64,000 bases of DNA, taken from positions 6,217,501 to 6,281,500 of the forward strand of contig NZ_CP019426.1 in assembly GCF_009834515.1 (NCBI RefSeq), written 5' to 3'. Every line of letters starts with the position of its first letter. Position 1 is the first letter of the stretch. Of the stretch, positions 1-6,327 are shown in pieces. Source of the DNA: Pseudomonas sp. R84. Lineage in GTDB: Bacteria > Pseudomonadota > Gammaproteobacteria > Pseudomonadales > Pseudomonadaceae. The notes beneath the pieces are model-generated. The model made no database searches and had not been told where the DNA came from. It was given only the letters and a program-made list of their open reading frames with translations. A program made the translations under genes and the position numbers.

Positions 1-1098
1 GCCCAGCTCAAGGAAAAGATCGCTGACGCTCACTTCATCGGCATTCGTTCGCGCACCCAACTGACCGAAGAGATCTTCGATCACGCGAAGAAGCTGGTTG
101 CGGTCGGCTGTTTCTGCATCGGCACCAACCAGGTTGACCTGAGTGCTGCCCGTGAGCGCGGTATTGCCGTGTTCAACGCGCCGTACTCCAACACCCGCTC
201 CGTTGCCGAGCTGGTGCTGGCCGAAGCGATCCTGCTGCTGCGCGGCATCCCGGAGAAAAACGCTTCCTGCCACCGTGGCGGCTGGATCAAGTCCGCAGCC
301 AACTCCTTCGAGATCCGTGGCAAGAAACTCGGCATCGTCGGCTACGGCTCGATCGGTACGCAGCTGTCGGTTCTGGCTGAGGGCTTGGGCATGCAGGTGT
401 ACTTCTACGACACCGTGACCAAGCTGCCACTGGGCAACGCTACGCAGATCGGCAGCCTGACCGAACTGCTGGGCATGTCCGACATCGTCACCCTGCACGT
501 TCCGGAAACCGCTGCGACCCAGTGGATGATCGGCGAGAAGGAAATCCGCGCCATCAAGAAGGGCGGCATCCTGATCAACGCCGCGCGCGGCACCGTGGTT
601 GAACTGGACGCCCTGGCGGACGCGATCAAGGACAAGCACCTGATCGGCGCGGCCATCGACGTATTCCCGGTGGAGCCACGCTCCAACGACGAAGAGTTCG
701 AAAGCCCGCTACGTGGCCTCGACAACGTGATCCTGACTCCGCACATCGGTGGTTCGACCGCCGAAGCGCAAGCCAACATCGGTCTGGAAGTGGCAGAGAA
801 ACTGGTCAAGTACAGCGACAACGGCACCTCCGTTTCGTCGGTGAACTTCCCGGAAGTGGCCCTGCCGGCTCACCCTGGCAAGCACCGCCTGCTGCACATC
901 CACGAGAACATCCCGGGTGTGATGAGCGAGATCAACAAGGTCTTCGCCGAAAACGGCATCAACATCTCCGGTCAGTTCCTGCAGACCAACGAGAAGGTGG
1001 GCTACGTGGTGATCGACGTCGACGCCGAGTACTCGGAGCTGGCGCAAGAGAAGCTGCAACACGTCAACGGCACTATCCGTAGCCGCGTGTTGTTCTGA
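1..1098 (+). CDS. serA: D-3-phosphoglycerate dehydrogenase SerA (5' end cut by window)
   Basis: Catalyses NAD-dependent oxidation of 3-phosphoglycerate, the first step of serine synthesis, in the cytoplasm. The frame is open from base 1 and codes for 365 residues. The family is about 410 long, so roughly 44 N-terminal residues lie outside. Visible are the Rossmann motif GIVGYGSIGTQL, the catalytic Arg in NAARGTVVELDAL, the acid near VFPVEP, the catalytic His in LTPHIGGST, and a C-terminal ACT domain beginning LLHIHENIPGVMSEI, which in this family binds serine for feedback inhibition. A strong terminator follows. Identity is certain at the family level. Confidence 0.97.
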   Translation, partial: AQLKEKIADAHFIGIRSRTQLTEEIFDHAKKLVAVGCFCIGTNQVDLSAARERGIAVFNAPYSNTRSVAELVLAEAILLLRGIPEKNASCHRGGWIKSAANSFEIRGKKLGIVGYGSIGTQLSVLAEGLGMQVYFYDTVTKLPLGNATQIGSLTELLGMSDIVTLHVPETAATQWMIGEKEIRAIKKGGILINAARGTVVELDALADAIKDKHLIGAAIDVFPVEPRSNDEEFESPLRGLDNVILTPHIGGSTAEAQANIGLEVAEKLVKYSDNGTSVSSVNFPEVALPAHPGKHRLLHIHENIPGVMSEINKVFAENGINISGQFLQTNEKVGYVVIDVDAEYSELAQEKLQHVNGTIRSRVLF

Positions 1099-1114
1099 TC
1101 AAACGCTGAGCGAC

Positions 1115-1144
1115 AAAAAAGGGAGCCTTCGGGCTCCCTTTTTC
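1115..1144. terminator. Bidirectional rho-independent terminator
   Basis: A 9-bp stem (AAGGGAGCC / GGCTCCCTT) closes a TTCG loop. It is flanked by an A-run on the left and a T-run on the right, so it can serve both serA and the converging DUF4399 gene. Confidence 0.9.
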
Positions 1145-1160
1145 ATACACGGCGAAAAGG

Positions 1161-1586
1161 TTATTCGACGTTGACGGTGATTTTCTTCGAAACGATTGGC
1201 GGATCGAATGCCATGTGACCGCTGTCGCCAAGTTCCAGCTGCAAGGTGTGTTTGCCCGGGGCGAGCTTGATGTCAGCCTGGGTCTGCGCCTTGCCGAAGT
1301 GCATATGGTTGGCATCGGTAGGGACGACCGAACCGGCAGGAACAATTTCCTTGGCGTCGATCAGCAGGTGATGGTGACCGGTGTTCTTGGTGACGTCACC
1401 GGCCGGTGCCAGTGCGACGTTCTTGGTACCGAACTTGACGGTAAAGGTCTGCGAAACCGTGGCCCCGTCCTCGGGAGAAACGATGAACACTTCGGCGCCT
1501 TTGGGGGCCGGTGTGGCGGCACTGGCCAGCACCGAAACGCCCATCAGCACACCCGCGAACGCTGCACGTGACATAAAGCTTTTCAT
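1161..1586 (-). CDS. DUF4399 domain periplasmic protein
   Basis: A 141-residue protein of unknown function. Residues 1-23 form a typical signal peptide ending VLASA, so the protein is probably periplasmic. The rest matches the DUF4399 pattern: VFIVSPEDGATV, then a His-rich stretch NTGHHHLLID and NHMHFGKA, then a C-terminal segment LAPGKHTLQLELGD that looks like a beta-sandwich edge. The clustered histidines suggest metal binding, but that is inference only. The start has a clear GGAGAAG ribosome site. It converges on serA and shares its terminator. Confidence 0.85.
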   Translation of the reverse strand: MKSFMSRAAFAGVLMGVSVLASAATPAPKGAEVFIVSPEDGATVSQTFTVKFGTKNVALAPAGDVTKNTGHHHLLIDAKEIVPAGSVVPTDANHMHFGKAQTQADIKLAPGKHTLQLELGDSGHMAFDPPIVSKKITVNVE

Positions 1587-1721
1587 TTTCTTCTCCAGTT
1601 TTTCCGTAAAATCCGCACGGTCATGACAACTTCATGACCATTCGTTGTCGAAGGCACTCGACAACCATAGCAAAGCGAGCCTGAATCAGAGCGTCGCGAT
1701 AATGATTTCAAAGGAGTGACC

Positions 1722-2285
1722 ATGCGTTTTCTGCCTGGCCTGATCTGCCTGCTACCCCTTTTGAGCCCTTTGGCTCACGCCGAACTGATTGATGACATCA
1801 ACGACCGTGGCGAGCTGCGTATTGCCCTTGAGGCTAATACACCGCCCTTCAATTTCAAGGAAGGCGACACACTCACGGGGTTCGAGGTCGAGCTTGGGCA
1901 ACTGCTCGCCAAGGAGCTGGATGTACGCGCCGACTTCATCGTCACCGATGAGGCCGATCTGCTCCAGGGCGTTGAAAGCGGCAAGTACGACGTCGCCCTC
2001 AACCACATAGCACTGACACCCGAACTCAAGGATCGTTTCGACTTCAGCGAGTCTTACGGCAAGGTCGATTCGCAGTTGTTAGCGAAGAAGGATGAGCAGC
2101 CACGGCCGATGGTGCTGGTGCAGGCATTGACTGAAGAGAAGCCGAAAGCGGCAGAGCCGGTGGAGTTGGCGATTCCGTTTCAGAAGGGTAATCCGGCGTT
2201 TCAGGCCAGTCTTGCGAGCGCGATGGAGCGGATCAAGGCGGATGGGCGTTTGGCGGCGTTGACCGAGAAGTGGTTGAAGCCTTAA
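1722..2285 (+). CDS. Shortened solute-binding protein (SBP family 3), one lobe only
   Basis: 187 residues. A signal peptide (MRFLPGLICLLPLLSPLAHA) is followed by the start of a family-3 amino-acid-type binding protein: RGELRIALEANTPPFNF, TGFEVELGQLLAKEL, GKYDVALNHIALTPE and DFSESYG. Family members normally continue with about 80-100 residues of a second lobe. Here only an acidic linker of about 30 residues follows (DEQPRPMVLVQALTEEKP) before the usual last helix (NPAFQASLASAMERIKADG). No permease or ATPase lies nearby. ATG at 1722 is preferred over an in-frame GTG at 1716 because AAGGAG ends six bases before it. It may be a sensor, a scavenger or a decaying transporter part. Confidence 0.75.
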   Translation: MRFLPGLICLLPLLSPLAHAELIDDINDRGELRIALEANTPPFNFKEGDTLTGFEVELGQLLAKELDVRADFIVTDEADLLQGVESGKYDVALNHIALTPELKDRFDFSESYGKVDSQLLAKKDEQPRPMVLVQALTEEKPKAAEPVELAIPFQKGNPAFQASLASAMERIKADGRLAALTEKWLKP

Positions 2286-2288
2286 AAG

Positions 2289-2480
2289 CCCCTCACCCTA
2301 GCCCTCTCCCAGAGGTAGAGGGGACTGATCTGGGGATGCTTTAGAGGTACGCCGACCTGAACCTACTTTGCCGAATCCATAATCGACAAGGTCTTTCAAG
2401 TCGATGAATAGCGCCAGACACCTCGGTCGGCCCCCTCTCCCTACGGGCGGTCCGACGTTTCGGGAGGGCTGGGGTGAGGG
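2289..2480. repeat. MITE-like element, copy A
   Basis: 192-bp intergenic repeat bounded by inverted ends (CCCCTCACCCTAGCCCTCTC on the left; its imperfect complement ending GGGCTGGGGTGAGGG on the right). Each end carries a small hairpin of its own. The core (CCGAATCCATAATCG, GGTCTTTCA, GCCAGACAC) is shared with copy B at 8743-8919, and the ends with copy C at 45279-45427. This copy has extra bases in the right hairpin (CGGGCGGTCCGACGTTT). It lies three bases after the stop of the binding-protein gene and has no ORF of its own. Confidence 0.8.
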
Positions 2481-2493
2481 TAACGATTGCGGA

Positions 2494-2979
2494 TCAGTCC
2501 AAAGCAGCCAGTGCCAGCGCGGCCTGCGGCAATTCCAGTTCACTGAAAACCTGCACACCATGGCGCTTGAGCAACGCGGCCGTCACCCCTTCGCCACTCA
2601 CCTTCACGCCACTGAACGTCCCGTCATACGTCAGCAGATTCCCGCAAGAAGGACTGTTGGCCTTCAGCACCGCCACGCGAATCCCGTGCTTCTGCACCAG
2701 CGCCAGCGCCTGCCGCGCACCATCGAGAAACTGCGCACTGACATCCTCGCCCTCAGTGGTGATCACCGCCGCGACGCCATCCAGCACTTCACCACCCTGC
2801 CCGCCCGGAATCTCCGCCGCCGCCCGTGGCGTCGGCAAACCGCCCGCGATCTCCGGACACAACGGCACCACCCGCCCTTCGGCAATCCACTGCTCAAGCA
2901 GATCAAACGGCCCGCTCGCACCACCGTCATAACGTACGCGATGCCCCAGCAGGCAGCGACTGACCAGAATCCTGTCCAT
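2494..2979 (-). CDS. DUF523 family protein (TudS-like)
   Basis: 161 residues. DUF523 includes TudS, a [4Fe-4S] 2-thiouracil desulfurase, so a thio-nucleobase or detoxification role is possible but not shown. Conserved cysteines are visible at residue 9 (SRCLLGHRVRYDG), residue 41 (PLCPEIAGGLPTPR) and residue 112 (ANSPSCGN), which fits a three-cysteine cluster site. The start chosen lies one base after the stop of the upstream oxygenase gene, so the two are co-transcribed and probably translationally coupled. An upstream in-frame Met at 3000 would overlap the oxygenase and is less likely. Confidence 0.85.
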   Translation of the reverse strand: MDRILVSRCLLGHRVRYDGGASGPFDLLEQWIAEGRVVPLCPEIAGGLPTPRAAAEIPGGQGGEVLDGVAAVITTEGEDVSAQFLDGARQALALVQKHGIRVAVLKANSPSCGNLLTYDGTFSGVKVSGEGVTAALLKRHGVQVFSELELPQAALALAALD

Positions 2980-2980
2980 C

Positions 2981-3604
2981 TCAGAACGGCTCGTTGCCAC
3001 GGCGGCGGAACCAACCGGTCAGCGACAAGCGCTCGCGGTGCGCCGGCAGCACTTCGTGGGGTACTTCGCCGGAGAGAAACACCACCAGACACCCGCCAGT
3101 AGGCTGCACGTCATGCACGCGCTCCTCGTTCAGGTACATGCGCAACTGACCGCCATCTTCCGGCAGCCATGCATCATTGAGGTAAACCACCACCGACACC
3201 ATGCGCTTGTCGTCGTCGCGAAAACGGTCGACGTGCTTGCGATAGAACGCACCCGGCGGATACAGCGCGAAATGGCACTCAAAGTCCTCAAGACCAAGAA
3301 ACAGGCCACGGTTGAGCGCCCCGCGCAGGCTCTCCATCAGGTTCAGATAGCGGTCGCTGGCCTCGGCCTGACCGGGATCGATCCACTGAATGTGGTCGCC
3401 ACGAATCCCCTCGCGTATCTCCGAAAACGGCCCACGCCCCACCGCCGCCGGCGCCAGTTCACCTTCGGCCTCACGTTTACGGCACTCGGCCGCCAGCTCG
3501 CGGGTCAAACCGGCGGGCAGGAAAATGTTCTGCTGCGACCAGCCGTGGTCGGCCAGGTCATCGACAATGCGTAACAGCAGTGGGTGTTCAGAGGATATTT
3601 GCAT
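2981..3604 (-). CDS. 2OG-Fe(II) oxygenase (SM-20/prolyl-hydroxylase type)
   Basis: 207 residues from the chosen ATG. The C-terminal half has the double-stranded beta-helix signature: iron ligands HVD in YRKHVDRFRDDD, the distal His in GEVPHEVLPA, and the 2-oxoglutarate Arg in RLSLTGWFRRRG. Such enzymes hydroxylate a substrate using O2 and 2-oxoglutarate; the substrate here is unknown. No strong ribosome site distinguishes the ATGs at 3604 and 3613, so the start is uncertain. It is the first gene of a pair with the DUF523 gene and is divergent from the DUF2059 gene. Confidence 0.85.
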   Translation of the reverse strand: MQISSEHPLLLRIVDDLADHGWSQQNIFLPAGLTRELAAECRKREAEGELAPAAVGRGPFSEIREGIRGDHIQWIDPGQAEASDRYLNLMESLRGALNRGLFLGLEDFECHFALYPPGAFYRKHVDRFRDDDKRMVSVVVYLNDAWLPEDGGQLRMYLNEERVHDVQPTGGCLVVFLSGEVPHEVLPAHRERLSLTGWFRRRGNEPF

Positions 3605-3721
3605 GCCGCGCATAGTATGTCGGCGGCAAGAAATCCGACAGAGCCACGCGGCGGCTTGATACGAATTCTCGACAAGTACCGGCACCGCACGGAGAATAGT
3701 CCGCTGCTGACAGGAGTCCCT

Positions 3722-4453
3722 ATGCGCCGTTTGCTTTTTTCACTGTTGATGTTCTGCGTGTTGCCCGCCTGGGCGGACGGCCACGATCAGTTGTACAAGG
3801 TCGCCGGCTGGCCAGATCAACGTGCGCATTTCAATGACGCCCTGAGCGCCGCACAGCAGCGCTATCAGAACAGCCTACCGCCCGCCGTATTTCAGGCGCT
3901 GGTGAACAACAGCAATCAGCGCTTTGCCCCGCAGGCCGTCGATCAACGCGCCGAAGCGCAACTGCGGCAGAAGCTTGCCGACCCGAAACCGGCGCTGACC
4001 TTTTTTCAATCGCCGCTGGGCAAGAAAATTGTCGCGGCTGAATTGCTCGCGACCCGCCGCGATCAACTGGCGAAAAACGCCAAGGGCCTGCCGAAGATGC
4101 AGGTCAACGACAGCCGCCTGCTGATCATCGGCCACCTCGCCCAAGCCTTGCCGGCCCGTGAAGCCGGCGCCGAAGTGAGCCTGGCGATTGCTGGTGTGGC
4201 GGCGGACAGCTTGAGTTCGATGATCCCTGGGCTGCTCGGTGGTGGTCAGGCGCAAGGCATGCTCAATGGTCAGCGCCAGCGCTTGATGGATCAGATTGGC
4301 GCGGACATGAACAACACGTTGCTTTACGTGTATCGCGATCTGTCGGATGAAGAGCTCGAAGAGTTCGCGACGTTTGCCGAGTCGGCTGAGGGTAAGGCGT
4401 ATTACCAGGCGGCGTTGGCAGCGATTCGCGCAGGACTTGCGGTCGGGCAATGA
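3722..4453 (+). CDS. DUF2059 domain protein, exported
   Basis: 243 residues. A signal peptide (MRRLLFSLLMFCVLPAWADG) precedes an all-helical protein. The C-terminal DUF2059 region includes YVYRDLSDEELEEFATFAES followed by EGKAYYQAALAAI, the family hallmark. Function is unknown; the protein is probably periplasmic. ATG at 3722 follows CAGGAGTCCCT, a good ribosome site, and gives a clean signal peptide, so the longer reading from 3584 is rejected. It converges with the alpha/beta hydrolase, with a REPIN between the stops. Confidence 0.82.
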   Translation: MRRLLFSLLMFCVLPAWADGHDQLYKVAGWPDQRAHFNDALSAAQQRYQNSLPPAVFQALVNNSNQRFAPQAVDQRAEAQLRQKLADPKPALTFFQSPLGKKIVAAELLATRRDQLAKNAKGLPKMQVNDSRLLIIGHLAQALPAREAGAEVSLAIAGVAADSLSSMIPGLLGGGQAQGMLNGQRQRLMDQIGADMNNTLLYVYRDLSDEELEEFATFAESAEGKAYYQAALAAIRAGLAVGQ

Positions 4454-4477
4454 TCTTCAGCGCCTGACCGGCCGCCT

Positions 4478-4592
4478 TCGTCGGAACGCCGCCCGGAGCC
4501 GGCTCGCTCCCACATGGGATTCGGGATGTTCACAAATTTTGTGTCCACTGAAGATCCAATGTGGGAGCGAGCCTGCTCGCGAAGAGGCCCTC
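4478..4592. repeat. REPIN (paired REP palindromes)
   Basis: A right arm GTGGGAGCGAGCCTGCTCGCG at 4561 faces a left arm GGCTCGCTCCCACAT at 4501. The left arm is preceded by TTCGTCGGAACGCCGCCCGG, the same tail found in reverse in the REPIN at 27296-27383. It sits between convergent genes. Confidence 0.8.
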
Positions 4593-4599
4593 ACAGACG

Positions 4600-5547
4600 C
4601 TAAAGATTCCGCCCCCTGATCCGCTTGCTCAGAAATTCGAAATACTCCTCACGCATCTCCACCGTCTCATTCGCCAGATGATGCCGCGCCTCGGCCAGCA
4701 GCAAGATTTGCGGTCGATCAAACTTCCATTTCAATACCTGCAAATTGTGCTGCCAGTCGACGGTCATGTCCGCCTGCCCCTGAATGATCAGCGGCCGTCG
4801 CGGACTTTTTTTCGCGTGTTCGACGCGAATGATCCAACGCGACAACGCCCCAACCCACTTCGTCGGCAGGCGTCGTGGCTGCAACGGATCAGCCTGCAGA
4901 AACGGTAGGAAATCCGGATCGTTGGAGTTCTCGCTGAAACGTCGCGCGACACCTCTGACGAAAGGTCTGAGCAGGTAATAACTCAGCTGCGACCAGCCCC
5001 ACGCTCGCGGCCGAACCAGCGGCGCCATCAAAATCACCTGGCCTTGCGCCGGGCTGTTTTCGCCATGGTTGAGCAGGTGATCAACCACAATCGCCCCGCC
5101 GGTGCTTTGTCCGCACAGATGCCACGGCTGCGGCAAGGAAATTGACTGCGCTTCGGCGAACAGCGCTTGCAGGGTGTCCTGGTATTCAGAGAAATCGCGA
5201 ATGCTCGCGCGCGGCCCGCTCGACAAGCCATGGCCCGGCAAGTCGCAGGCGATCACCGCAAAATCCTGATCCAGCGCCCACTCGATCACATGCCGGTAGA
5301 GCCCGACGTGATCGTAATAACCGTGCAGCAGAAACAGTGTCGCCTTGACCTTCTCCGGCCACCAGCAATGGCTGACCAGCTCATAACCGTCGACGTCGAA
5401 ACGGCCCATGCCACGCCAGACATCGCGATGGGGAAAATCGGTTTTATAAAATTGCTGGTACGCCTTCGCTTCGTCCGACAACGGCTGCCATTCGGCCAAT
5501 GGCTTGAGGCTGGCGCGGATTTGATCGGGATCGAAAGTGGCAGGCAT
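4600..5547 (-). CDS. Alpha/beta hydrolase (lysophospholipase-like)
   Basis: 315 residues with no signal peptide. The fold is clear: the oxyanion segment LFLLHGYYDHVGLYR near residue 70, DLPGHGLSSGP, the nucleophile elbow CGQSTGGAIV (Ser of G-Q-S-T-G), and a late His in ARHHLANE for the triad. Similar proteins are annotated as lysophospholipase or monoacylglycerol lipase; the real substrate cannot be read from sequence. It is divergent from the DUF6436 gene with a 99-bp gap. Confidence 0.85.
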   Translation of the reverse strand: MPATFDPDQIRASLKPLAEWQPLSDEAKAYQQFYKTDFPHRDVWRGMGRFDVDGYELVSHCWWPEKVKATLFLLHGYYDHVGLYRHVIEWALDQDFAVIACDLPGHGLSSGPRASIRDFSEYQDTLQALFAEAQSISLPQPWHLCGQSTGGAIVVDHLLNHGENSPAQGQVILMAPLVRPRAWGWSQLSYYLLRPFVRGVARRFSENSNDPDFLPFLQADPLQPRRLPTKWVGALSRWIIRVEHAKKSPRRPLIIQGQADMTVDWQHNLQVLKWKFDRPQILLLAEARHHLANETVEMREEYFEFLSKRIRGRNL

Positions 5548-5646
5548 GCAGGAATTCCAAAGCGGTAAACAGACTTTATCGGCCTGCGATATTCATCTGT
5601 AGTGACAGACATGGCAAGCTAGCCGACCTTTCGAGGATCGAAAACC

Positions 5647-6225
5647 ATGCGCTCGCCCTACCGCACCGCACTGTTTGCCAGCCTGCTCGCGCTGATTTGC
5701 GCCGGGGTGCTGTGGGCGGCGTATGACTGGTTTCAGGGGCGTTATCTGCGTGCGTTCAGCGAACACACGGCGGTATTTTCCGGTGATCCGCTGCGCCTGC
5801 CGGACAATCTCGCCGGTCCCGGCAAGATCCGCCTGGTGCATTTCTGGGACCCGGCTTGCCCGTGCAATGTCGGCAACCAACAGCATCTGACCGAGATGGT
5901 CGAGCAGTTCGGCGCCAAAGGCGTTGAGTTCTTCGCCGTGCAGAAGGCTGGCAGCCACGGCCAGTTGCCCGCGACCCTCAGCAGCCTGAAAACCATCACG
6001 ATATTGCCCGGTTCCGAACAGGTGCCCGCCAGCCCGGCCGTGGCGATCTGGGACCGCAGCGGCAAACTGGCGTACTTCGGCCCGTACAGCGAAGGCCTGA
6101 CCTGCAACTCCAGCAACAGCTTTATCGAACCGATTTTGAATGCCCTGACAGAAAATCGCCCGGTCAATGCCACGCACACCCTGGCGGTCGGTTGTTACTG
6201 CCCGTGGCCGGTGGAAACGCCGTAA
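5647..6225 (+). CDS. DUF6436 thioredoxin-fold membrane-anchored protein
   Basis: 192 residues. One N-terminal membrane segment (about residues 8-27) would place the rest in the periplasm. A thioredoxin-like core follows: IRLVHFWDPACPCNVGNQQH, in which a Cys-Pro-Cys replaces the usual CxxC, then SPAVAIWDRSGKLAYFGPYS. Two more cysteines occur in the last residues (VGCYCPWPV), with one in LTCNSSNSF. The pattern suggests a thiol redox protein whose partner is unknown. Confidence 0.75.
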   Translation: MRSPYRTALFASLLALICAGVLWAAYDWFQGRYLRAFSEHTAVFSGDPLRLPDNLAGPGKIRLVHFWDPACPCNVGNQQHLTEMVEQFGAKGVEFFAVQKAGSHGQLPATLSSLKTITILPGSEQVPASPAVAIWDRSGKLAYFGPYSEGLTCNSSNSFIEPILNALTENRPVNATHTLAVGCYCPWPVETP

Positions 6226-6327
6226 GGCATTCCGGACTTTTCAAGGACAGCGCTGCACGGCACAGAAGGACTGTGCTAATTGTTTGCAGCCCGACGGGCG
6301 GCAATCCCGCCTGCACAAGGAGTCACC

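Noticed and set aside
4478..4592. CRISPR-like repeats suggested by many GAGCAGGCTCGCTCC copies in the window
   Set aside because: Copies are scattered as inverted pairs between genes with no regular spacers; they are REP elements.
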